64,000 nucleotides of DNA from Colocasia esculenta (lineage: Eukaryota > Streptophyta > Magnoliopsida > Alismatales > Araceae), in the NCBI GenBank assembly GCA_014218235.1, contig CM024766.1, positions 21,177,346 through 21,241,345 of the forward strand, read 5' to 3'. This document shows positions 1 to 11,577 of this stretch, in pieces. The notes below the pieces were generated by a model that was not told the DNA's origin, searched no databases, and saw nothing but the letters and a program-made list of their open reading frames with translations. Numbering within the stretch: position 1 is the stretch's first letter; every line of letters starts with the position of its first letter. A program made the position numbers and the translations under genes.

Positions 1-113
1 TAATACAAAAAATAACTATGGTTTTCGCTTGCTGCTACTATACTCTTCATGCTCTGAGTTACGTTGATGGACATTTCCTTATATGTCTCGCCAGAGTAGG
101 CTCTGATACCAAC
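1..113 (-). mobile_element. Leader and primer-binding site of a minus-strand LTR retrotransposon (H) continuing to the left
   Basis: Read on the minus strand, the LTR that ends at 114 is followed by the primer-binding sequence TTGGTATCAGAGCC (complement of 100-113), which matches the 3' end of plant initiator tRNA-Met. About 100 bases of AT-rich leader follow before the window edge. A primer site lies inside an element, next to its 5' LTR. So the body of another minus-strand element must lie to the left, and this is not the outer end of F. No coding sequence is visible here. Confidence 0.75.
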
Positions 114-1605
114 TGTAATGACCCAGGATCCGAATTTCAAATTACCAACCAGTAATCCGAACCTTGACCCACCACCCACGAGCCGAAGCTCGGAAGGGTA
201 AAAAGAGAATGTCTGAGGAGAACATATAAGAAAATGTATACACCACAAATTTTCTAAGGATCCAACTATAAATGTATCAAATAGAACAACTCAGAGTTGT
301 TCCAACAAAATAAAGAGTACACCGAGCACATAAACTTAGTACTACTCATAGCAGCTAAGCAAGACCAGCTCCGGAGTGATGAGGCTCCTCAGCACCTGGA
401 GCAAACGACGAACCACCTAAAAAGAGAGGGAGTGAGTCACAAGAAGAGATCCAGGAGGGACACTAACCCCCACCGGTAACAGTACTAAAAAGCAGTGCGG
501 AAAGTAAAGCTATTGTAATAAAAAACTGCACAACACACAGAAATCGGTGGCATGGCACGCAACTCCTCGGAGGAGCGCACCAAGAAAGTGGAACCTCGCA
601 GGCTCAACAGGACAACAAGCACATACACACACACAAGTTAGGACCAGCTAGCGCCTGTGGCTTGGCGCCTCGACACCCTAGAGTCCTCCAACCCTAGCCA
701 TGTGTGCACACTCAGATGCTCTCCTTCACATCTGGTCCTCGACCGGTTTTTCCCTACGTCGGACTCAAACGGTGGAGAAGGGGCCCCACAGAAACTAGCT
801 CGTAACCACCACAAGGGTCACGTATAGGACGGAGTCACACTCGATGTCCAGGCGCATCGGAGGAATATATCAACGCCAGTCATCTACACAGAGCCTTCAC
901 CTCAATGTCTGGGAAACACAACACAAGCACAACACAAGCACGGTAGAACACAGCACAAGCATAGACGGATGCTCTCAACGTCCGGTAAACCGTGCCAGCA
1001 GGAGAACACCGCGTGTCAACACCTTACACAACGGAAAGGGGCTCAGGTTGCTGGGACCTACCTGTGGGGTTGACAACAACACCCTTGCCATCTACAAAAA
1101 GTAGAGGGCAACAGGCTCGCCGTTTACCTCATCTTGACCGCAAGGGATCTTGCCATCAAGTTCCTCCCTGAAGAACTTGACGTCATTCGATGTTAACGTT
1201 AAGTTCTTCAGCTTCCAACAGCTGAAACGGCCCCAGGCCATTCCACGGGCCATTCAGCCCAAAAACCAACGGTTTGAGGATGGTAAATGCTTTCCCTCAT
1301 CACAAAGCACCGCTATAAAGCCGAAAAACATTGATCCAATGCTTGGATCGACGAAACGACCCCAAAACCTGGCATGGATAAACCCTCCCCAAAACCATGG
1401 TTTTCATGCCAATCACACACAATCAAGCATGACATTTCAACAATGGGGAGTCAAGGGGTCGAGTCTGTTCCTCAAAATGCAAGAAAACTCCAAAAGAACC
1501 TCGAATATCGTCGATTTCCACGAACCTGTCCCACGGGGATGATCCTTCAAAACTCCGTTTCCCACCCGATCTATCGCAGCCACAAGCACCATAGCCTCCC
1601 CACGA
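114..1605 (-). repeat. LTR segment of element H, not matching F's 5' LTR
   Basis: The segment starts with TGTAATGACC directly after the primer site, as the U5 end of a minus-strand LTR should. Its sequence does not resemble the first part of F's 5' LTR (59225-59620), although from about 1606 rightward the two LTRs match well. It may be a separate 1.5 kb 5' LTR of H inserted in F's 3' LTR (an ACA end occurs near 1611), or one long chimeric LTR made by recombination. The short open frames here (297-479, 844-1104, 1150-1542) show no recognisable domain and I do not treat them as genes. Confidence 0.55.
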
Positions 1606-4394
1606 GAGCACAAGTGCCCAGTAGGATTTACATCTCATGGTGCGGGCATGCTTTACATAATTAACATGTTAACAATGACAATACTTTCATGCGATACTCA
1701 TGTGAATAACGATAGTGACAAATCCAAGCTATAACATGTACGAGAATAGTTCAACAAATAGATCAGGTGACAATTCTCATGTGAAAAGAGACGATTAACA
1801 ATGGAATAGATAATAGTACGATCACTTGACCTATAGAAGAGATTCAATAGCATGTACAATAGATATCTCAAGTTGAATTCCGTAGAATTCCAATGGACAA
1901 TGACATATTTGTTTCAATAACGATGACATGTACAATAGATTTGGCCATTTCACATATAACAGTTCAATCAATCAATCAATCATTCAATCATTCAATAATA
2001 GTGAGGAAATTACCCAGATCAATCTTGTAGTCAATTAGGTGATTGCCAGACACCTCAATAGATCATATACTATTGCTATTATAAGTATTTTTGGTGCTCC
2101 CCTCAGGACCAGACTGGGCCCTATTTACATATGCATAGTTGTGAACTGAAGTTCCAATAGTTTCAGGTAATTCCATTCATTCATTTATGGCCAACATGAT
2201 TTTTAAAGCAATGGACAATTATGAACTAAAGATCATGTCAACGATGATAGAGAACAAGGCAAGGGGACATGATGCATATTAATTTTGGTAGCATAATGGC
2301 TTAATGACATTAGTTCACACTTTACATTTAACGACTTGGTTTCAATGATATCAAATCACTCTCACGAAAAGTAGAAAAGAATAGAAGTGCATTCTATCTT
2401 CTAGGTACTTCATTGGTACAACCAACTCGGTCTCCATGAGGGAATCCATGCAGTACAGAGATTGACAGAGGTCTTAAGAGAGAAGTCACTAGACTGCTGA
2501 TACAGAATGACCGGCCGTGAGTTTCCAATCCCGCAAGAAAGGGCTGCCTATATGTGCAAAGTGTCGTGTAGAATGTGTCTCTATCCACAATCCATTGGTT
2601 TAAAACAAAGCAGAAAGCCTATAACAAACATGCATGACATGTATGCATTTCAATCTACCACATGGTTGTTGTACTTTTGACATATAACACTTTTCAATTT
2701 GGGTCATGACAGAAAATGATCATAGCTCATATCAATCAGATAGTAGATGGAATTAATTAATCAATTAGAACACTTAGAATAGATGTGCATATTCTTATAA
2801 CTTTCATGTAGGTTGATCATTTTTAAGCCATTGACTAACTACATGACATGATATGACATAAGGACATGCACATGATCAACTAAACAACTCATTAAAATAG
2901 TCTCGAGTTGGCCTTCAAATCGCAACGGACACAGTCGTCGCACTTCAAAGAACCCTACAAAGTCAAAACACGGTTCTGTTCAAACTTACTAAATCGCGAT
3001 GGATCTACTAGTCGTGTTCAAATTGCGATGGGATAGATTGTCACCTTTTCAGGTAGGAATTGATATTGGATCGATTGTCCAAACAGAATCGCGATAGTCA
3101 TGTCTGTCACATTCATAACGCGACAGGCCGACATGTCGTAAATGACTTTCAAATCGCGACGGACATCCCTATCGCGTTCATATCTCTATGCTCTGAATCG
3201 CGATAGTTCGACACATCGCGTTCACGAGATTGTTCAAAAATCCGAATATAAAAATAACAGAAATACTTTGGTGAGAAAACAAGTCTAATCACGATGGCAT
3301 ATGCTGTCACATTCAAGACAGCACTGAAACCCATGTGGCGTATAGTTCCATGCGTCAGGGTTGACTGGTCAAACATCAAAACACGACAAAATGGTCTATT
3401 GTCTTTAACTGAATCATGAAGTACATGTACATCACGTTCATGCAACAAGAATCACGACGTCTGGTGTCCTCATGTCCTTGGATCTTGCTCGAAAAAATAG
3501 AAAAATGTGGCAATCCTTCATGATAGACTAATAACTTTACATATAGAGGTCTTTAGCCAAAACTTTGAACATGAAAAGTGTCGAGGACATCAAGAAGAAG
3601 GAAACTATGGTTTTGGTTTGACCCAATTTGGCCTCGGTTCATGTGAAACACAGTATGAATACCAAAAGCCCTAACCTTGCACGACTCTAGGAAAACGCTC
3701 AATACGACTCACATTGTTCATAAAAATTATGGAAATTACATGCAAAAGAAACTAGACTCGATGCTCTTTCCATTGGTATGTGTAACGTTTAGGTTAAGTC
3801 TGTGATCACCTATCTTTGAGTAGATCTAAGAGATGCTAATGCACAGGTCGTAGCAGAGACAGTTGGGGAAGAAGCTCCAGTTCTTGGTCGTTCTCGTCCT
3901 CCTCTGGTACCCTAGCTCACCTCCACATGACCCCAACTCGATGGTAAACCTTCCCAACTAGTTTTAGGATGATTATTTTTATGATTAGGGTTTATTTCAA
4001 ATCTTATCAAGACTAGGAAAGTGGGCTGCAGTTTTCGCTTAGCCCCTTCCTTGCTTTGGGGAATCTTCACCCATCTGGAGTAGGATTGCCATTAGGAAAT
4101 TTCCCATCATGGCTAGGCACGGGTTTGATTGCCATCCATGGCTAATCACCCATGATTTAACCCTAATTTGCCCTTTCCTATTTTCTGCATATTTATGGTT
4201 ATGAATTTTTGGGTTTATTGCTATTGGGTTTTGATCTTTGGCCCATTTAGAGTTGTCTTAGACCAATATATTTTAAATGATTAATTCCACATGTGGGAAT
4301 TTTAATTGTGACTTTTATTTTATTTCTATTGAACATTTTTTATTTATTTGCTATTTTTTAATTTTGAAATCATTTAAATTTTCGGGGGGTTACA
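1606..4394 (-). repeat. 3' LTR of gypsy element F (homologous part)
   Basis: This segment aligns by eye along its length with 59624-62383, F's 5' LTR, starting from the shared CAGTAGGATTTACATCTCAT/TAGTAGGATTTATATCTCAT and ending at GGTTACA (4394). On the minus strand the LTR begins TGTAACCCCCCGAAAATTT. At 2925-3475 it carries an array of TCGCGAC/GTCGCGTTC-type motifs. A splice-donor-like AAAGGTAGGT of the 5' LTR is mutated here (AAAGATAGGT, near 3810-3820). No genuine coding sequence was seen. Confidence 0.85.
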
Positions 4395-4408
4395 TCCTCC
4401 CCCACTTA
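4395..4408 (-). other. Polypurine tract of element F
   Basis: The minus strand reads TAAGTGGGGGAGGA immediately before the LTR start TGTAACC. This is the usual primer for plus-strand DNA synthesis in LTR retrotransposons. The upstream sequence (ATTTGGGGACCAAATTTTC) is also closely matched just before A's 3' LTR, showing that F and A are related families. Confidence 0.85.
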
Positions 4409-5384
4409 AGAAAATTTGGTCCCCAAATTTATACACGATGATATAGCATCATACTTGAGAATAATTCTGGGTGGTTTTTCTATATTCTTTTCTTCGTTTC
4501 ACAGGTAGCGTTGGTAACTCCTTCTCGACTCCATTGGTCCTTCACCATAGGTATGGTACGATTCATGAGTCGTTGTAACTTCCGATCCAATAGCTTGATA
4601 GGTTTTTCATCATAAGTCAAGTCTTCTCAAATCTCCAGGTCTTCATGTAGAATCACATGGTCGGCATTGAATAGATACTTCCTCAGCATGGATATGTGGA
4701 ATACGTTGTGCACGTTTGCCAGTTGTGGAGGTAGTGCGAGTCTATAAGCTACCTGACCAACCCTTTCCAGGATTTCAAAAGGTTCGATAAATCTAGGACT
4801 CAACTTTCCCTTGATCCCAAATCTTTAAATTCCCCTTCAAGGTGAGACCTTCAAGAAAACATGGTCACTAACTTGGAATTCCAACTCTCTTCTCCTCTTG
4901 TCTGCATAACTTTTCTGCCTTGACTGCGCTATCTTAAGGCGTTCCCTGACAATCTGAATCTTGTTGACAGTCGCTTTGACAAAGTGGGGTCCAACCCATT
5001 GTTTTTCTCCAAACTTCTCCCAACAAAGGGGTGATCTGCAACTCCTATCATATAAGGCTTCAAATGGTGCCATTTCGATGCTTGCCTGATATCTATTATT
5101 ATAAGCAAACTCCATTAGATACAACTGGTCATCTTAGCATCCCCTAAAATCAAGCACAACGGCACAAAGCATGTCCTCCACTATTTGATTAGTTCTTTCA
5201 GTTTGTCCATCAATCTGAGGAGAAAGGTAGTGCTAAAATTTACTTTGGTGCCCAGTGCTGCTTGTAAACTTTTCCAGAAGTGCGAAGTGAATCTAGGGTC
5301 CCGATCAGATAATATGGTGGATGGAACCCCATGCAATATAACTACTTCTTTGACATATAGTGTAGCCAACACATCTACTATCCA
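4409..5384 (-). pseudogene. Element F integrase core (second half) and chromodomain-like tail, broken
   Basis: The minus strand, read from 5384 down, continues F's integrase: a segment with LHGVPSTILSDRDPRFTS (the second catalytic Asp of the D,D,E core), then FAYNNRYQASIEMAPFEALY and the GPY/F-like HVFLKVSP. The end resembles the tail of Tekay/Del integrases, with ISMLRKY followed by LDRKLQRLMNRTIPMVKDQW. Stops and frameshifts interrupt it, so it is not functional. The first half of the integrase lies 14 kb away at 19363-19700 because element A inserted between them. The segment ends at the polypurine tract and 3' LTR. Confidence 0.85.
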
Positions 5385-8300
5385 TGTAGCACCCCGAAAA
5401 TTTAATAAGTAAAAATCTGAATAAATGGAAATAAATAATTTCCATAATATCATATTATTTAAAACATATGTACCTCTATCGTAGGTGCTAAAACACATAG
5501 GAAAAATCTGTAAAAATTATAAATCAACCCCAAACAATTTTACTATAAGTTGCACAAAGAAATTTGTACCATGAAAAATCGGATTAGCCATGTTTAAAGT
5601 GTTTCACGACTTATTATCGCAATTCATGAATAAGTCGGAAAATCATTATCACATATACTTGGATGAGTCAGAAAATTAAATAAAAATTATATATGGACTT
5701 CAAATAATATTCTCTAATGACCCATCAAGAAATTTGGTTCAATAAAAATCATTTGGGCTAGCTTTAAGAGTTATTGTGACCGATTATCCAAATTAGGAAA
5801 CAAGTCGGAAAACCGTTAACACGAAAATACGACACAACCAAAAATTAAATAAAAGTGTTGGAAAGACTTCCAACATTATATATTAATGACCAAATATCTT
5901 AATTGTGCCAATGGACCACATATGACCCAAAAATCAAATGAAGCAGGAAAATGGATGGAAATTCGTAACTCTAAATAGGCTGAAATTAGAAAGAGACAAT
6001 TTAAGTTGAATTGGGATGCAGTCATGCATTCTTGGCAACCCAAATTTGTGCTTAACTATGGTAGGAGGTTTCCTAAAGCCTCACACACTCAAAGGGAGGA
6101 AGAAATTCTCAAAAATAGGAAACTAACATGTCAAAACCGCAACTTGGCTTTCCTAGTCATAATAGGACTCCTAAACACCATGGTTGCTTAAATACTCTTC
6201 ACCAAACCTTAGGGACGAGTTTTAGAACTTGCTAGGGTCGTGTGGAGGAGCTCTGGGTAGCTGAGGAGCTATGGAACGACCACAAGAAGCTCATCTTCTT
6301 CCCCTTCTCGTCTGCTGCGACCTGCACAAACCGTCCACTTGAAGTCGACCAAAGGTGAGTCAAACCATAACCAAACCTTGCAAGGCCTATACCCCTGGAA
6401 AGCGGTTCAAGTCTACGTTCTAACCCAAGTGGAATTCCCAAATTCCATGCAGTATACACGTAGTATTAAACATTTTCCTCCAAGTGGTCTGAACACGGGT
6501 TTTCTAGAAAAAATGGGACTTCTTCAACCAAAAAAGTAGGTTTTCTCAGGCCAGACCTTAACATATCCTATACCAATGTGTAGAGCATCGAGTTAGCTTT
6601 CGTTTTCCACTGGTTTCATCAAATTTCAATGAGTAGATTTTGAATTATAAGCGTTTTGCCAAAGTCGCGCACTGTTAGGGCTTTTCCCGTTCATTATATG
6701 TTGCATGTGATTCAAGACCGAATTAGAGCAAACCCACAACATCAACATTTTTCTACTAGTTGTCCTAGTCATGTTTGTGTTGAACGTTTTGTCTAAATGT
6801 CAATAGTTAGAGTGTTATAAGCATGGTAGAGGGTCGCTGCATGATACTACATTTTCAGGTTGCACTTGGTTTTACGTTTGTGTTTGACTTGATTAAAGCC
6901 TGTCGAAACCATCCTTGTTTTCTAATTCTGATTTATTGGAAGCACCCTTGCATGTCTAGGTTGGTTTAAAACTAGTTTTGTGATTTTTCATGCACTGTAC
7001 AATCTATTCTTAATTTTAGAACAACCCAGTGTCAAAATAGGGAAAGTCTGGTCTGTAATCCAAAGCAATGTCCTTTCTTTGTCGGATTCAGGCGCAGACC
7101 CTGTGAACCCGACAGTCCGATAGGCCGCGTTCTGAGGTCTTGTCACGACAGAAAAGCCGTCACGTTCTGAGCGCAATGCGCACCCCGTCGCTATCTCTCT
7201 GCCTGTTCTGACTGCCTTGTCGCGTTCTTCACATCCCCGTGTCGCGTTCAGATCTGACCCCGTCGTGACCTTTACAAGTGTCCATCGCGACGTCAGGATT
7301 TTTCATGAAACCCCACCTAGTTCTTTTACAAAACTTATTGCTATACCTGAGGTCTATTTAAATATGATATTTAGCATGTAATTCACATGTATTAGGTCTG
7401 ATCATTGCATGATGGTTTATTTAATGGCCTAAAAGTGATTAACCCATTTAAAAAGCCTTATTTACATGAATATTATTCTAATTGCTTTCTTAATGATATG
7501 ATCATTCATGAAACTTGTGATTTACTCTTGTTACAATTCTAGCATGATTTAAATGATATTATGATCTTAAAATCTTGTAAACCCATGTGTCGTTAAATGC
7601 ATTGTCCATTGTATGCCATAATGTTAAGTGTTTTCCGTGAATTTGAGACCGTGAATTGAGACGCGTACATCACTAGACACTTGCACATCTAGGCAGCCCT
7701 TTCTTGGGAAATGGAAACTCTCTACCGGTCATTCTGAATCGGTAGACTAGTGACCTTTTTCTGCATGGCCTCCGTAAATCTCCTCTGACCATGGATTCCC
7801 ACATGGCCGACGAGTTGGTTGTACCATTGAAGTTCCCTGAAGATAGCATGCACTTCCTCTCTCATCTTGTTCTCGTGAGTGTGATGTACAATCTAGATTA
7901 AAGACATTATGTAAAGATTGAATTCAAGTATAAATCGTATCGTTATGCTGCCAAATTTATCTCTCGACCATTGTTCTCATGAAATCATGTTCAATTTGCT
8001 TATTACTGTTCTCATCATCATCGTAAACATGACATTACACATGCTTACATTTGAAACTCTCATTGGCCATTATTAATGATTGTGGGTATCTACATTTAAA
8101 ATTAAGTGAGATGCTGACCGGCACGGCGAGTGTCCAAGGGCTCCAGTCTAGCCCCAATAACTGAGAGTCAGGAATATACTGTTAACCATGGGGTATAATG
8201 ATTACTGGCATTGCAACTGCGCTGGGAGTCGTGCGTGTCGTGTTGAATGATAGATAGAATAACCACATACACGTGTCCTGGTGTACATTCTTGATGGATC

Positions 8301-8470
8301 TTTTCTTGGTGTACATTAGTGTCTACGTGCCTGATTAGTGTTACATGATCGTGCTCGTGCGTGCTTGCTTGCTTGTGTGATAGGCCATCCTGCATTTATT
8401 GCAATTTACATGATATCTTGCCTCACTCTTGACAAAATATTGCTCATATAATCTTGCTCTATCACGATCA

Positions 8471-8513
<43 letters not shown>

Positions 8514-9044
8514 TGTTTAATGTATCATATTTTAACAAATTTTATTTGTACTTGCATATCATTCATCGTACTTACCTAGTTCTAAATTGCTAATCACTTA
8601 TATCATTGCCCGCACATTGAGATGTAAATCCTATGGGCTAGTTTGCTCATCCCCTACTTTTATCAATCTAGGTGACAATGAAATACAAGAAGAGGAGCTA
8701 GTCGAGGATGTGAATGCATCCGAGTGATGAGCGTTCCAAATATGAGTCTAGTTATAGTAGTTTACTTTGAGTGATAGATTCATGTAGTAGGAAGTGAGGA
8801 ATAAAGTGTACTTTTTCTTTTTATTGAGTCTTAGTCTTGTAATAGTTTCTATTTGGAATACATGAGTTGATATTTGAATGGAAATTATATTGAGTTCAAC
8901 ATTTGGGCCCTATGATGATGTTGTGTTGTTAAACACTTAGTGTGTGCTAGCTAGAGGCTTATTTGCCGACTGTTCACGTCTCGGGATATCGAATTGAATT
9001 ATCCGCACTATTAATATCCGCTATGTAATTCTCGGGACGTGACA
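5385..9044 (+). repeat. 5' LTR of element A
   Basis: This begins TGTAGCACCCCG and ends GGGACGTGACA; the same sequence recurs at 10644-19362 once element B is removed. It contains a TATA-like CTTAAATACTC near 6188, then a pyrimidine-rich transcribed-looking stretch and a splice-donor-like AAAGGTGAGT at 6351-6360. A CG-rich motif cluster lies at about 7085-7290 and a CT microsatellite at 8471-8513. Small open frames in it (6006-6191, 6339-6539, 8168-8395) have no domain. Confidence 0.92.
8471..8513. repeat. (CT)n microsatellite in the 5' LTR of A
   Basis: About 43 bases of CT dinucleotides, with one CC interruption. The matching position in A's 3' LTR (18819-18835) has only about 17 bases. The array has therefore changed length since A inserted. 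Confidence 0.95.
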
Positions 9045-9063
9045 GTTTAGTGGTATCAGAGCC
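9045..9063 (+). other. Primer-binding site of element A
   Basis: GTTTAGTGGTATCAGAGCC follows the 5' LTR end. The TGGTATCAGAGC core (9051-9062) is complementary to the 3' end of plant initiator tRNA-Met, the usual primer for minus-strand DNA synthesis in these elements. Confidence 0.9.
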
Positions 9064-9283
9064 TAGGAATACCAAATAGGATATATGTCTCAGGATTAGG
9101 AGATACCTATGGAACCTAGGTCATGGAAATTAAATATAGTACCAGGTGAGAATGGGTAGAGACTGGGAATATGATAGAATGAACAAAACACTCCTACCCA
9201 TTGACTCTGATAATATATCTAGAGACATTAATTGGTTTCCATCCTTTTCTCAGGAACCTTCAAAACTCTTACACTCAACCGCA

Positions 9284-10329
9284 ATGGCTCGCAACCAATG
9301 GCAAGCTATGCAAGAGACAGTGGCAGGACTCACACAGGCCTGCAAAATGTGGTTCAGGCTGGAAATCAGGCTGCTGCAGCTAGGAACGGAGCCGGTGATC
9401 TACACCACAATTTTAGGAGTTTGAATCCCCCTCATTTCTCTGGATCCCCTTACCCAGACGAGGTAGAGAATTGGAAGGAGGAAATAGAAAGGATTTTCCA
9501 AGTTATGCAATGCACTAATAGGGAGAAGGTGGTACTGGCCACTTTTCAATTCACTAAGGATGCCCGAGCATGGTGGAAGGCCACATCGGCTCACCTACCT
9601 AACGTTGGCGAACTGGAGTGGGCCGGATTCCTGGAGATATTCCAGGCAAAGTATTTCACTGAAAGAGTTAAGGAGAAGAAGGCAGCAGAGTTTGCCGCAC
9701 TAAATCAGAAAGGAATGTCCATGGCTGAGTATGAGGCTCAGTTCGCACGTCTGGCTGTGCATGCCCCACACTTGGTGGGACTGAATGACTGAAGGCAAAC
9801 CGTTTCATGGATGGCTCAGGGCCATGTTCATTGAGAAGCTCGGACCACACAACATCCAAACCTACACTGAGATGGTCCAAAGAGCTCAATTGGTAGAAGA
9901 CACTATGGCTATGGTGGAAGGCATGAGGGGAAGGACATCTCAAAACCGACCTTTATAAAAGGGGTGCAGTCGATAGAACTGGAACTTTCTCAACAACAAC
10001 AATAACAACAACAACAACTACTACAACAACAACAAAAGGCCAACCACTATGAAGGACTATGGTATGGAGAAAAGATCAAAGTAGAAGAAACAATGACGGT
10101 GGAGTATTGTAAATTTTACAACAAGCCTGGGCACCAAGCGAACAAGTGCTGGAAGAAGGCCGGGGCTTGCTTGCGATGTGGGAGTCATGAACATCGTATA
10201 CCGAACTGTCCTATGCTAAAAGAGCAAGTTGGAAGGAACCAAGGAGTGGTAAAGCATCAGGAACGGGTGAATGCAATGACACAAGCGGAGCTTCCGGAAG
10301 GAGGTATGATTGTTAAACCCCTAGACTGA
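9284..10329 (+). pseudogene. Element A gag (capsid and nucleocapsid), frameshifted
   Basis: The structural Gag protein would start at the ATG at 9284 (MARNQWQAMQ). The frame shifts near 9350, continues as NFRSLNPPHFSGSPYPDEVE and LATFQFTKDARAWW to a stop at 9790, then shifts again. The capsid part aligns without gaps to F (NFRSMNPPRFGGS, LATYQLEREACTWW). At 10108-10209 are two zinc knuckles: CKFYNKPGHQANKC, in which the second cysteine is Tyr, and the intact CLRCGSHEHRIPNC. The protein ends at LPEGGMIVK, which is where F continues into protease. Not functional as it stands. Confidence 0.88.
9990..10036. repeat. (CAA)n-rich microsatellite inside A's gag
   Basis: The run is made of CAA units with a few AAT, CTA and ACT variants. 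It lies in the linker between capsid and zinc knuckles, a region that tolerates length change, and it probably contributes to the frame break there. Confidence 0.85.
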
Positions 10330-10643
10330 TCTTATGGTTTTTTTTATTGGTACATTTCTAAGTGGGGGAGATCATTAAGGAGAAATTGAAAAGGAATAAT
10401 CTAGTAGCTATACCATAGTTCACCTGGAGGATTAAGATGGAGTTATAACAACCATGGAAGAAAACAGGAGTGGAAGGAACCAAATGAATATACGGGTGGC
10501 CATAGGTGTAGATTTTGGACTGCATCCACGATGTTTAAAGAAGTTAGAGGAATTAAATCCGAAACGAGCTCGAGGATCATAACTATCGAAAGCCAATTAA
10601 TGATCTATGAATTTGGGGACAAAATTCTCTTAAGTGGGGAGGG
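10330..10643 (+). other. Non-coding remnant and polypurine tract of element A, where pro-pol is missing
   Basis: No protein domain was found in any frame. A polypurine-like TAAGTGGGGGAG occurs early (about 10361-10372), and the true tract TAAGTGGGGAGGG (10631-10643) abuts the 3' LTR. The final 40 bases resemble the equivalent part of F. Having two such tracts suggests that the 3' part was rearranged when pro-pol was lost; this is an inference. Confidence 0.75.
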
Positions 10644-11577
10644 TGTAGCACCCCGGAAAATTTAATAAGTAAAATCTGAATAAATGGAAATTAATTTCCA
10701 AATATCAGATTATTTAAAACATACGTACATCTATCGTAGGTGCTAAAACACATTGGAAAATCCGTAAAAATTATAAATCAACCCCAAAAATTTTTACTAA
10801 AAGTTTCACAAAGAAATTTGTTCCAAGAAAAATCGGATTAGCCAAGTTCAAAGTGTTTCACGATTATTATCGTAATTCATGAATAAGTCGGAAAATCATT
10901 ATCACACGTACTTGGATGAGTCAGAAAATTAAATAAAAATTATATATGTACTCAAATAATATTCTCTAATGACCCATCAAGAAATTTGGCTCAATAAAAA
11001 TCATTGGGGCTAGCTTTAAGAGTTATTGTGACCGATAATCCAAATTAGGAAACAAGTCGGAAAACGTTAACACGAAAATACGACGCAACCAAAATTAAAT
11101 AAAAGTGTTGGAAATACTTCCAATTATATATTAATGAACCAATATCTTAATCGGGCCAATGGACCACTATGACATAAAAATCAAATGAAGCAAGAAAATG
11201 CATGGAAATTTGCAACTCTAAATAGGCTAAAATTAGAAAGAGGCAATTTGAGTTGAATTGAGATGCAATCATGCATTCTTGGCAATCCAAATTCGTGCTT
11301 AACTATGGTGGGAGGTTTTCTAAAGTCTCACACACTCAAAGGGAGGAAGAAATTCTCAAAAATAGGAAATTAACATGTCAAAACCACAACTTGGCTTTCC
11401 TAGTCATAATAGGTCTCCTAAACACCATTGTTGCTTAAATACTATTCACTAAACCTTAGGGACGAGTTTTAAACTTGCTAGGGTCATGTGGAGGAGCTCT
11501 GGGTGGCTGAGGAGCTGTGGAACGACCACAAGAAGCTCATCTTCTTCCCCTTCTCGTCTGCTGCGACCTGCACAAAC

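Noticed and set aside
1150..1542. 130-residue open frame in the left LTR
   Set aside because: No domain was seen and it lies inside LTR sequence; overlapping frames of similar size occur on both strands, as expected by chance.
8341..8538. Open frame encoding an Arg/Glu repeat protein
   Set aside because: The repeat is simply the CT microsatellite read on the minus strand.
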